Positions 1 to 6,405 of a stretch of DNA of 11,759 bases are shown piece by piece. This stretch comes from Pseudomonadota bacterium (lineage in GTDB: Bacteria > Pseudomonadota > Gammaproteobacteria > GCA-001735895): positions 1-11,759 of the forward strand of contig JACZQS010000037.1 in the NCBI GenBank assembly GCA_022545625.1, in the 5' to 3' direction. Position 1 is the stretch's first letter, and each line of letters starts with the position of its first letter. A program made the translations under genes and the position numbers. Below the pieces are notes generated by a model. That model was not told the DNA's origin, made no database searches, and worked only from the letters and a program-made list of their open reading frames with translations.

Positions 1-1
1 G

Positions 2-607
2 AAGAAAACGCTACTCCCGCTGGCGGTTGTGCTTGCAGCGATTCTGTCCCTGGTTTTATTTTCCCCACTTAAAGGTACAAAATCCATGAACGACGAAACT
101 GCAGACAACCCACGGGTATTAATCGAAACGACGATGGGTAACATCACCATCGAGCTCGACGCAAAAAATGCGCCTAATTCCAGTGCCAACTTTCTCGCTT
201 ATGTGGAAGATGGCTATTTTGTCGACACCATATTCCACCGGGTGATACCCAATTTCATGATTCAGGGCGGCGGCATCACCGCCGATATGCAAGACAAGCC
301 GGGTATTCGTGCACCGATTGAAAATGAGGCGAACAATGGATTAAAAAATTTCCGGGGAACACTGGCGATGGCTCGCACCGGCGACCCGCATTCGGCTACC
401 TCGCAGTTTTTTATCAATCATAGCGATAATGGGTTTCTTAATTTTAGTAGTGAATCTTCAAAAGGCTGGGGTTACGCCGTGTTTGGCAAGGTCACCGACG
501 GCATGGATGTCGTCGATGCTATGGCAAAGGTAGAAACTGGCAATAAGGGCGGTCATCAGGACGTCCCGGTTGCCATCATCACCATTACCGGGGTCAGTCG
601 ATTGTAG
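2..607 (+). CDS. Cyclophilin-type peptidyl-prolyl cis-trans isomerase (5' end outside window), probably exported
   Basis: Catalyses cis-trans isomerisation of Xaa-Pro bonds during protein folding. Codons are open from base 2 to the TAG at 605-607. The domain begins near the codon for Val at 116 and carries the cyclophilin hallmarks: FHRVI with the catalytic Arg, FMIQGGG, NEANNGLKN, GTLAMAR, the SQFFIN motif and GWGYAVFGKV. It is very close to E. coli PpiB in order and spacing. The start is uncertain. In-frame codons from base 2 read Lys-Lys followed by about 17 hydrophobic residues, a typical signal or anchor segment, and base 1 (g) could be the last base of an ATG. A GTG at 29 would cut this segment in half. 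An ATG at 86, with AAAGG ten bases upstream, would give a cytosolic 173-residue form. I favour the exported form, although no clear AxA cleavage site is visible, so it may stay anchored. lpxH follows 5 bp downstream, an arrangement also found in E. coli (ppiB-lpxH). Confidence 0.93.
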   Translation, partial: KKTLLPLAVVLAAILSLVLFSPLKGTKSMNDETADNPRVLIETTMGNITIELDAKNAPNSSANFLAYVEDGYFVDTIFHRVIPNFMIQGGGITADMQDKPGIRAPIENEANNGLKNFRGTLAMARTGDPHSATSQFFINHSDNGFLNFSSESSKGWGYAVFGKVTDGMDVVDAMAKVETGNKGGHQDVPVAIITITGVSRL

Positions 608-612
608 CCCGG

Positions 613-1347
613 ATGACCGACGAATATTTATTTATTTCGGACTGCCATCTCGATACGTCCAGACCGGAGATCACCACAAACCTGCTGAATTTTATTGATA
701 AGCGGGCCTCGTCTGCGCAAATTTTATATATTCTCGGCGATTTGTTCGAGATCTGGCTGGGTGACGACGACCCGATACCCGGCTTTAGCGAGATTATCGA
801 CAGCCTGAGCCACTTGTCGAAAACCACGAAAACTTATTTTCTTGCCGGTAATCGGGATTTCCTGCTTGGCGATGGGATGGCGAAACGCGCTGGGTTTGAA
901 ATCATTAGCGAACCAGTGAGCCTGAATCTTGGTGGGCAACGCGTGGTACTACTGCACGGTGACGTGCTGTGCACCGACGATCATGACTATCAGGCCTTTC
1001 GTTCACAGGTACGTAATCCCGACTGGCAATCGAATTTTTTAGCAAAACCACTGCTCGAACGCCAACAAATCGGAGCTGGATTACGCGCTGACAGCATCGC
1101 CGCAATGCTGCAAAAGACGGTAGAGATCATGGATGTCAATCTAACCACAGTCGAATCCTGGTTCGATCAGCATGATGCCGAGGTAATGATCCACGGTCAT
1201 ACCCACCGTCCGGGAATTCACCGGTACAAGCAACGCTCACGTACGCGATACGTGCTTGGAGACTGGAACCCGCTTCCTAGTTATCTTAGTTGGAGCAGTC
1301 CGGTCGGATTCGAGTTACACGATTCCAGGGTAGCAACCTACCAATAG
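613..1347 (+). CDS. lpxH: UDP-2,3-diacylglucosamine diphosphatase LpxH
   Basis: Hydrolyses UDP-2,3-diacylglucosamine to lipid X and UMP, the fourth step of lipid A synthesis, at the cytoplasmic face of the inner membrane. The 244 residues show the full set of calcineurin-like metallophosphoesterase motifs: SDCHLD (Asp10, His12), LGDLFEIWLGDD (Asp43), GNRD (Asn80), LHGD (His115) and HGHTHRP (residues 194-200). Length matches the E. coli enzyme (240). The ATG is 5 bp after the cyclophilin stop and has no strong Shine-Dalgarno, so translation is probably coupled to the upstream gene. It ends 2 bp from the convergent DUF455 gene. Family assignment is secure from the motifs. LpxI and LpxG do the same step in other bacteria but look different. 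Confidence 0.97.
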   Translation: MTDEYLFISDCHLDTSRPEITTNLLNFIDKRASSAQILYILGDLFEIWLGDDDPIPGFSEIIDSLSHLSKTTKTYFLAGNRDFLLGDGMAKRAGFEIISEPVSLNLGGQRVVLLHGDVLCTDDHDYQAFRSQVRNPDWQSNFLAKPLLERQQIGAGLRADSIAAMLQKTVEIMDVNLTTVESWFDQHDAEVMIHGHTHRPGIHRYKQRSRTRYVLGDWNPLPSYLSWSSPVGFELHDSRVATYQ

Positions 1348-1355
1348 CACTATTG
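1342..1355. repeat. Small dyad across two convergent stop codons
   Basis: CAATAG and CTATTG flank a 2-nt centre. The symmetry arises because both converging genes end in a CAA-TAG (Gln-stop) pair. There is no T-run on either side, so it does not look like an intrinsic terminator, and no other terminator fits in the 2-bp gap. Confidence 0.45.
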
Positions 1356-2159
1356 TTGCGTTAGCCCCTGCTCCATCGCCTTTAACTCTGCCGCTTCAAA
1401 CCCGGCTTCCAGTCTGGCTTGCCAGTTGAATGGTCCGCGTAGTTTCCCTTTTAGGTAGATATCGACCAACTCACGAAAGGTATCGATTGGATTGAGCCCG
1501 CGCTGCCGACATAAATATTGAAACCAGTGATTGCCGATCCGTACATGACCTACTTCATCACGGTATATCACCTGTAATATGTCCACCGCTCGATGGTCAC
1601 CGATATCGGTGAATCGTTTTATCATGCCGGGAGTGACATCGAGGCCACGGGCCTCCATGACTCGCGGCACCAGGGCCATCCGGTGCAATGCATCGTGTCG
1701 GGTTTTGCACACCATATCCCACAATCCAGCATGTGCATCCAGCTCCCCATAGAAAGACCCCTGATCGCACAGATACTCGCTTAGCAGATTAAAATGCTTC
1801 GCCTCCTCACAGGCAACCAACAACCAGTCACTGACAAATTGATCGGGCATCTGGCGAAATCGATAGGCGGCATCGAGTGCAATATTAATCGCATTAAATT
1901 CAATGTGGGCGAAAGCATGCAGCAGACTGATTCGTCCTTCACGACTGGATGTTGTGCGCCGACTCAGCTGACGTGGATCGACTAACCGGGGTAACTCGGG
2001 TTTGCCCGGCGTGTCGATCGGCAAGGTCGGGAATCCTGTATCCCGAACTAGTTGCTCCTTCCCCCAGCGGGCAAAAATCATTGCGACGGAGTCGCACTTG
2101 CGCCTCGGATCTTTATCCAGTAACGCGTCTTGAAGATGCTGAAATAAAATTTCCGGCAT
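1350..2159 (-). CDS. DUF455 ferritin-like (probable di-metal) protein
   Basis: A 269-residue member of the DUF455 family of ferritin-like four-helix proteins, whose biochemical role is not established. Putative metal ligands occur in the order expected for a diiron carboxylate site: Glu87 (with His85, HIEFN), Glu119-x-x-His122 (EEAKHF), Glu169 (VMEARG) and Glu202-x-x-His205 (RDEVGHVRIG). There is no signal peptide or membrane segment, so it should be cytosolic. The ATG follows the metZ stop by 6 bp without a recognisable Shine-Dalgarno, suggesting translation by reinitiation after metZ and a shared mRNA. The C-terminal part is rich in basic and aromatic residues (KLRGPFNW). That it is an oxygen- or redox-linked enzyme is inference from the fold. 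The gene is complete, and its pairing with metZ is the main clue to its role. Confidence 0.85.
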   Translation of the reverse strand: MPEILFQHLQDALLDKDPRRKCDSVAMIFARWGKEQLVRDTGFPTLPIDTPGKPELPRLVDPRQLSRRTTSSREGRISLLHAFAHIEFNAINIALDAAYRFRQMPDQFVSDWLLVACEEAKHFNLLSEYLCDQGSFYGELDAHAGLWDMVCKTRHDALHRMALVPRVMEARGLDVTPGMIKRFTDIGDHRAVDILQVIYRDEVGHVRIGNHWFQYLCRQRGLNPIDTFRELVDIYLKGKLRGPFNWQARLEAGFEAAELKAMEQGLTQQ

Positions 2160-2165
2160 GGTTGG

Positions 2166-3344
2166 TCAGGCAGAAAGACCCTGATCCAGATCCGCGATAA
2201 TATCGTCTATCGACTCTAATCCGACGCCGATGCGAATCAAGCCTTCACTAATTCCAGTCTGTGCCTTTATCTCATCACTCACTCGACCATGGGTAGTTGT
2301 CGCTGGATGCGTGATCGTGGTTTTGACATCGCCAAGATTGGCGGTAATCGACACTAAACTGGTGTTATCTATGACTCGCCACGCCTTTTCTCGGCCGCCC
2401 TTGACGACAAAGGAAACTATTCCGCCGAATCCGCTTTGCTGCTTTTTGGCCAGATCATATTGCGGATGCGATGGCAACCCGAGATGATACACCTGCTCCA
2501 CGGCGGGATGATCCGACAGGTAACGGGCTAGCTCGATTGCGTTTTCGGAATGCGCTTTCATGCGCAGCGACAGGGTTTCAAGACCCTTGAGCGCAACCCA
2601 TGCATTGAACGGACTCATGGTTGGCCCGGTGGTTCGGATCGCGGCATAAATTTCTTCACCCACGCGTTGTTTATCTCCGACCACGGCACCACCGACGATC
2701 CGGCCCTGCCCATCGAGATACTTGGTCGCCGAATGCACGATCAAATCAGCACCCAGCTGCAACGGTTTTTGCAGCGCTGGGGTACAAAAACAGTTATCGA
2801 CTACCAACAGGCAGCCATGTTCATGAGCCAGGTCCGCCAGTTCAGTAATATCGGCCACTTCGGTCAGCGGATTGGATGGCGTCTCGATAAACAATAATCG
2901 TGTATTAGGGCGGATCGCCGCCTTCCAGGCATCGAGATCGGTCATGTCGATCAAGCTGGTCTCGATTCCGAGGCGCGGCAAATAGCGATCAAACAGTACT
3001 GTCGTCGTACCGAAGACCGAACGCGATGAAACCAGGTGGTCCCCTGCTTCCAGCAAGGCAATACAGATCGCCATGATCGCTGCCATACCGGACGCGGTGG
3101 CAACACAACTCTCACCGCCCTCTAACGCGGCCAGGCGTTGTTCGAAAATCCGTACCGTCGGATTGGTGAAGCGTGAATAAATATTGCCCGGATCGTCGCC
3201 ACTAAACCGGGCAGCAGCCTGAGACGCATTGTCAAATACGAAGCTCGAGGTAGTAAATATGGGTTCGCTGTGTTCGTTTTCGCCGGTCCGCTGATGCCCG
3301 GCGCGCACCGCGAGGGTGTCAAACTGGTAGGAATCGATAGTCAC
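2166..3344 (-). CDS. metZ: O-succinylhomoserine sulfhydrylase MetZ
   Basis: A PLP enzyme of the Cys/Met metabolism family (fold type I). It is expected to make homocysteine directly from O-succinylhomoserine and sulfide, bypassing cystathionine, in the cytoplasm. In 392 residues it shows YSRFTNPT (56-63; Tyr and Arg contact phosphate), the PLP-ring Asp183 in VVDNCF, and the Schiff-base Lys208 in SATKYLDGQGR. The DGQGR stretch and overall sequence fit MetZ better than MetB, MetC or MetY, though substrate choice (succinyl or acetyl) cannot be proved by eye. The start is GTG at 3344, chosen because GGGAG (3356-3352) lies 7 nt upstream. The position after purF matches Pseudomonas-type gene order. 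It has its own promoter and an unusually long, structured 5' UTR (see the separate entries). Confidence 0.95.
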   Translation of the reverse strand: MTIDSYQFDTLAVRAGHQRTGENEHSEPIFTTSSFVFDNASQAAARFSGDDPGNIYSRFTNPTVRIFEQRLAALEGGESCVATASGMAAIMAICIALLEAGDHLVSSRSVFGTTTVLFDRYLPRLGIETSLIDMTDLDAWKAAIRPNTRLLFIETPSNPLTEVADITELADLAHEHGCLLVVDNCFCTPALQKPLQLGADLIVHSATKYLDGQGRIVGGAVVGDKQRVGEEIYAAIRTTGPTMSPFNAWVALKGLETLSLRMKAHSENAIELARYLSDHPAVEQVYHLGLPSHPQYDLAKKQQSGFGGIVSFVVKGGREKAWRVIDNTSLVSITANLGDVKTTITHPATTTHGRVSDEIKAQTGISEGLIRIGVGLESIDDIIADLDQGLSA

Positions 3345-3351
3345 GATAAGG

Positions 3352-3356
3352 CTCCC
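3352..3356 (-). promoter_or_regulatory. metZ Shine-Dalgarno (GGGAG), potentially sequestered
   Basis: GGGAG lies 7 nt before the GTG start of metZ and sets that start. On the mRNA it can pair perfectly with CUCCC at 3372-3368 across an 11-nt loop, which would hide the ribosome site. CUCCC also occurs in an alternative register at 3376-3372. Confidence 0.75.
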
Positions 3357-3431
3357 AAATATAACTCGGGAGGGAGATGAGATTACGGAGTAATGTTACG
3401 ATCACCCTCTTTAGCACATTTATTTCTGGAC

Positions 3432-3445
3432 TCTACCCGGGTAGA
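3432..3445. repeat. 14-bp perfect palindrome in metZ leader
   Basis: The sequence TCTACCCGGGTAGA is its own reverse complement. It could be an operator for a dimeric regulator. However, it lies about 40-55 bases downstream of the predicted metZ transcription start, and with neighbouring G-U pairs it extends to an 8-bp RNA stem, so an RNA hairpin (P2) is at least as likely. Confidence 0.6.
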
Positions 3446-3492
3446 ACCGTCAGCGCCTGCAAGCCGAGAAACAAATCAGCGCTGTGGAATGA

Positions 3493-3521
3493 ACACTAAG
3501 GCCAAGTCTAGCTTATGTCAA
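3493..3521 (-). promoter_or_regulatory. Predicted sigma70 promoter of metZ
   Basis: On the minus strand a perfect -35 TTGACA (3521-3516) is followed by a 17-nt spacer and a -10 TAGTGT (3498-3493; matches the consensus at the first two and last positions). This places the transcription start near 3486, leaving a leader of about 140 nt before the metZ GTG. It is the best promoter in the 313-bp gap and implies that metZ-DUF455 is transcribed separately from the purF group, though read-through is possible. Confidence 0.6.
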
Positions 3522-3657
3522 GCGTGATCCTGCCTGTAATCGTAGAAATCATGCGATGGACCGAGCCAGGCGCTCGTATGCTATTTTTACTTTAGGAACC
3601 TCTGGCTAATTAACTCACAATAGTGGCTACGGGTCGACCAGCCGAAAATTTCATAAA

Positions 3658-4197
3658 CTATTGAATTATAACCACATCATTGACAACTACCTGGTCAAAC
3701 AAGTCTATCACATCGGTATTTTTCATGCGGATACAGCCAGCCGACACGGGTTCCCCGATGCGCTTTTCGTCCGAGGTTCCATGGATATAGATATAACGTG
3801 AAGAACTATCGTGATCACCACCCTTGTTAAAACCCTGCTCCATGCCATCGAGCCAGAGTATCCTCGATGTAATCTCATCCTCTTCACGATTATCGGTTTT
3901 ATTGCTGACTCGTCCAGTAGCCTGGCGCGCGCTAAACACCATTCCGAGCGGTTCGCCGGCACCAATTTTTTGCTTGATACAGTGAATCCCGATTGGGGTT
4001 TTACAACTATCGATGCGGTTGCCGAGACCGTTGCTAGCTGTCGATACCGAATAGGTTTTATTGCCTGCCTGGTCAATATCGATCCAGTGTAATAGCTGCT
4101 TTCGCGTATCGATATATATGAATGGCCGTTGGTCCGTCAGTAGCGAAGTACCGGGTAATTTATCGAGCACCAAATTGTAGAGTTCCGACCACAACAT
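3658..4197 (-). CDS. YkuD-family L,D-transpeptidase without a visible signal peptide
   Basis: The YkuD fold uses a catalytic cysteine to cross-link peptidoglycan peptides or attach lipoproteins in the periplasm. In this 179-residue protein the domain starts near residue 26 (FIYIDTRKQLLHW). The active-site signature is present: His139-Gly-Thr and Ser152-Ala-Gly-Cys155-Ile-Arg157. The TPIG motif (68-71) is also typical. The odd point is the N-terminus: MLWSELYNLVLDKLPG has no basic-plus-hydrophobic signal segment, and no plausible earlier in-frame start with a ribosome site is visible. The chosen ATG has AAGGAA about 8 nt upstream, overlapping the purF stop (10-bp gap), which supports it. So either export uses a non-classical route or the protein acts inside the cell. 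The family call is firm; cellular role and substrate are uncertain. Confidence 0.88.
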   Translation of the reverse strand: MLWSELYNLVLDKLPGTSLLTDQRPFIYIDTRKQLLHWIDIDQAGNKTYSVSTASNGLGNRIDSCKTPIGIHCIKQKIGAGEPLGMVFSARQATGRVSNKTDNREEDEITSRILWLDGMEQGFNKGGDHDSSSRYIYIHGTSDEKRIGEPVSAGCIRMKNTDVIDLFDQVVVNDVVIIQ

Positions 4198-4207
4198 TAG
4201 AGGTTCC

Positions 4208-5725
4208 TTAAATGTTGTTATGTAAATCCATGCCGACCAGGTTTAGCTTTTGATCACCATTATTATCCTTCGCCGAATCGCGGCGAATATCGCTGATCTT
4301 GTCGAGATAATCCTTGTCGATAGTTTGGGTCACATACTTGCCGTCAAAACAGGAGCAATCAAATTCAGTAATCGACCGGTTACCTTTTTGTACCGCGTCG
4401 ATCAAATCATCCAGATCCTGATAAATTAACCAGTCTGCACCGATTATTTCGGCAATTTCAGCCTCACTACGGTTATGCGCAATCAACTCTTCGGCTGCAG
4501 GCATATCAATGCCATAAACGTTGGGAAAACGGACCGGGGGTGCTGCCGACGCGATATACACCTTGTTGGCACCTGCATCACGGGCCATTTGTATAATTTG
4601 CTGCGACGTCGTGCCGCGCACGATAGAGTCATCTACCAGTAAAACATTCTTACCCTTAAATTCGATATCGATCGCGTTAAGCTTACGCCGCACCGACTGT
4701 TTACGCATTTTCTGTCCCGGCATCATAAAGGTCCGGCCAATGTAGCGGTTCTTGATAAAACCCTCCCGATATTTAACCCCCAGGTGGTAAGCCAGCTCCA
4801 TCGCCGAGGGCCGACTGGTATCTGGAATCGGGATTACCACATCGATATCGTGTTCCGGCATTTCGCGTAATATTTTACGCCCCAGCTTGACGCCCATACG
4901 CAGACGGGCTTTATAGACATAGATATCATCGATGATTGAATCTGGCCTCGCCAGATAAACATACTCAAATATACAGGGATTTAGACGGGCCGATTGGGCG
5001 CATTGTTTTAAATTGATGTTACCCCGGGTATCAATAAAAATAGCTTCCCCAGGCTTCAAATCTGCTATTAGATCGTACCCCGAAGTCTGTAACGCAACAC
5101 TTTCGGAGGCTATCATATACTCGGGACCTTCATCGGTTTCGCGCTTTCCGTATACGATCGGGCGAATCCCACAGGGATCACGAAACCCGAGGATTCCTTT
5201 ACCGGTGAGCATCGCGATCACGGCATAGGCTCCCTCGATACGCGCATGGGTTTCGCTCACCGCGGTAAAAATCTCATCCGCTGTAAGATCGAGCGTACCT
5301 GATTTATGCAACTCATGCGCCAGCACATTCAACAACACCTCGGAATCTGAACTGGTGTTGATGTGGCGCAAATCCGACTGGTACAATCCCCGCTTGAGTT
5401 CGTCTACATTATTAAGATTGCCATTATGCGCAAGCGTTATGCCATAAGGTGAATTGACATAAAATGGCTGCGCTTCGGCGGAGGACGCGCATCCTGCGGT
5501 TGGATAGCGAACATGCCCTATGCCCATATTGCCGACCAGATCGAGCATGTGCCGCGTATGGAATACATCACTGACCTGTCCATTGCCCTTACGCAAATTC
5601 AATTTGTTGCCGTCGCAGACGACTATGCCCGCGGAGTCCTGGCCCCTGTGCTGCAGCACCAGTAAACCATCGTAGATCACCTGCGCAACAGGCTTTTGAC
5701 TAATGATCCCAATAATTCCACACAT
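4208..5725 (-). CDS. purF: Amidophosphoribosyltransferase PurF
   Basis: Catalyses the first committed step of purine synthesis, PRPP plus glutamine to 5-phosphoribosylamine, in the cytoplasm. The 505 residues match the E. coli enzyme (505). The N-terminal class II glutaminase begins MCGIIG; Cys2 becomes the nucleophile after Met removal. It includes QHRGQDSAG (25-33), RYPT (73-76) and HNGNL (100-104). The C-terminal phosphoribosyltransferase has the PRPP loop VDDSIVRGTT (364-373). There is no propeptide and no cysteine-ligand iron-sulfur arrangement like the Bacillus type. It sits 43 bp after cvpA and is followed 10 bp later by the L,D-transpeptidase gene. No PurR-type box was seen near cvpA or purF. 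Confidence 0.98.
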   Translation of the reverse strand: MCGIIGIISQKPVAQVIYDGLLVLQHRGQDSAGIVVCDGNKLNLRKGNGQVSDVFHTRHMLDLVGNMGIGHVRYPTAGCASSAEAQPFYVNSPYGITLAHNGNLNNVDELKRGLYQSDLRHINTSSDSEVLLNVLAHELHKSGTLDLTADEIFTAVSETHARIEGAYAVIAMLTGKGILGFRDPCGIRPIVYGKRETDEGPEYMIASESVALQTSGYDLIADLKPGEAIFIDTRGNINLKQCAQSARLNPCIFEYVYLARPDSIIDDIYVYKARLRMGVKLGRKILREMPEHDIDVVIPIPDTSRPSAMELAYHLGVKYREGFIKNRYIGRTFMMPGQKMRKQSVRRKLNAIDIEFKGKNVLLVDDSIVRGTTSQQIIQMARDAGANKVYIASAAPPVRFPNVYGIDMPAAEELIAHNRSEAEIAEIIGADWLIYQDLDDLIDAVQKGNRSITEFDCSCFDGKYVTQTIDKDYLDKISDIRRDSAKDNNGDQKLNLVGMDLHNNI

Positions 5726-5768
5726 ACCAGGGTTTTCTCAATTTAACGGGCGGTTACACGACACCAGG

Positions 5769-6257
5769 TTATAAACTAAAGCGGCTCGCCACATCCTGTG
5801 GCAGTATGTTTTTAATCCAGCTAGCCATATCCGAAAAGTACTCGATCATCGCGGAATCATCCCACCAGGGTTCGGATGGCATCGGTGTCAGTCCGGCGAG
5901 CAGTACCAGCATGGTAACGATAAGTACGCCGCGAGCTGCACCAAACACCACACCAAGGCTCTTATCGGTCCCGGTGAGACCGGTTTTCGCCACCGCCTGG
6001 CTAGCCATAAAGTTGACTATCGCACCAACAACCAGGCTGCTCACAAACAGTATTGAAAAACTGGTTCCAGCACGAATAGTAGCCGAATCAATATAAGGTT
6101 CAAGCAGCTCGGCCAGTGGTGTGAAATAACGCAGCGCAATAAAACCGGCGACGATCCAGCTCGCCAGCGAAATTGATTCCTTGACAAAACCCCGGACCAG
6201 GCTGATCAACGCCGAAATTAGAATTATCGCGATAATTATCAGGTCAACCCAACCCAT
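5769..6257 (-). CDS. cvpA: CvpA family inner-membrane protein
   Basis: CvpA proteins are small inner-membrane proteins first linked to colicin V production and widely co-transcribed with purF; their molecular role is poorly defined. With the ATG at 6257 the protein has 162 residues, the same as E. coli CvpA, and begins MGWVDL as family members usually do. GGAG lies 6 nt before this ATG. The frame is open to a TTG at 6284 (9 more residues), but that has no ribosome site. Four hydrophobic segments are visible at about 4-21, 29-46, 65-83 and 104-122, followed by a soluble Trp/Asp-containing tail. The GTDKSLGVVFGAARG stretch (96-110) is a family hallmark. purF is directly downstream. Confidence 0.92.
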   Translation of the reverse strand: MGWVDLIIIAIILISALISLVRGFVKESISLASWIVAGFIALRYFTPLAELLEPYIDSATIRAGTSFSILFVSSLVVGAIVNFMASQAVAKTGLTGTDKSLGVVFGAARGVLIVTMLVLLAGLTPMPSEPWWDDSAMIEYFSDMASWIKNILPQDVASRFSL

Positions 6258-6358
6258 TATGGTCTCCGGGGTACTCGAGCCCAAAAATATGTTTCAATGA
6301 TTTTAATAGCCTCTGATATTTACCGCGTTAATCGCCGCCAAAAGTGAACAGTTGCTAT

Positions 6359-6381
6359 CCGGCAACCAGTTGGCCTGCCGG
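6359..6381. repeat. Stem-loop in the dedD-cvpA gap
   Basis: CCGGCA and TGCCGG (6 bp) enclose an inner CCA/TGG pairing. It lies about 25 bp after the dedD-like stop codon on the transcribed minus strand. No T-run follows, so it is more likely an mRNA-stabilising or attenuating structure than a full terminator. The remaining gap (6258-6358) shows no convincing promoter or PurR box. Confidence 0.4.
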
Positions 6382-6405
6382 TCTAAGAATTAAATTACCC
6401 GGCAT

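Larger units (their letters stand above)
3345..3486 (-). promoter_or_regulatory. Structured metZ 5' leader, candidate riboswitch or RNA regulator
   Basis: This is the predicted metZ 5' UTR of about 140 nt. By eye it folds into four helices. P1 pairs CAGCGC (3484-3479) with GCGCUG (3456-3451), starting within about 2 nt of the predicted transcript start. P2 is an 8-bp hairpin (3448-3441 with 3436-3429, two internal G-U pairs, CCGG loop), seen in DNA as the 14-bp palindrome 3432-3445. P3 pairs GAGGG (3409-3405) with CCCUC (3374-3370), continues with 3 bp after a U-U mismatch, and encloses an AUUAC/GUAAU hairpin (3394-3382). The fourth pairs CUCCC (3372-3368) with the Shine-Dalgarno at 3356-3352. 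P3 and the fourth helix share 3370-3372 and so exclude each other, an ON/OFF arrangement for translation. I do not recognise SAM-I, SAM-II or SAM/SAH signatures. The fold is inference; no covariation was available. Confidence 0.5.
3345..3657. other. 313-bp gap between the L,D-transpeptidase gene and metZ
   Basis: No open frame of note is seen here on either strand. It holds the metZ promoter (3493-3521) and structured leader (3345-3486). Between the L,D-transpeptidase stop and the promoter there is an 8-bp palindrome GGTCGACC (3632-3639) and a CGAGC/GCTCG hairpin with a 5-nt loop (3562-3576). Neither is followed by a T-run on the minus strand, so no convincing intrinsic terminator separates the purF group from metZ. 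A 2-codon AUG-UGC-UAA frame (3419-3411) lies in the leader without a ribosome site. Confidence 0.6.

Noticed and set aside
1342..1355. Bidirectional terminator between lpxH and the DUF455 gene
   Set aside because: The dyad is only 6 bp with a 2-nt centre, has no T-runs, and is explained by two CAA-TAG gene ends facing each other.
2230..2897. Plus-strand open frames opposite metZ as separate genes
   Set aside because: They lie entirely inside the clearly coding metZ sequence, have no ribosome sites and no recognisable protein motifs; they are antisense shadows.
3345..3486. Known SAM riboswitch (SAM-I, SAM-II or SAM/SAH) upstream of metZ
   Set aside because: The conserved core motifs of these classes were not seen in the leader on the coding strand. 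The structure noticed is different. A covariance-model search would settle this.
3562..3576. Intrinsic terminator after the L,D-transpeptidase gene
   Set aside because: CGAGC/GCTCG makes only a 5-bp stem and has no following T-run on the minus strand. The nearest T-run is on the plus strand, where there is no gene to terminate.
3632..3639. Palindrome GGTCGACC as an operator
   Set aside because: Eight-base palindromes occur often by chance, and it is far from any promoter or start codon.
6258..6405. PurR operator or strong promoter before cvpA-purF
   Set aside because: No ACGCAAACG-type dyad is present, and the best -35/-10 candidates have poor matches or wrong spacing.
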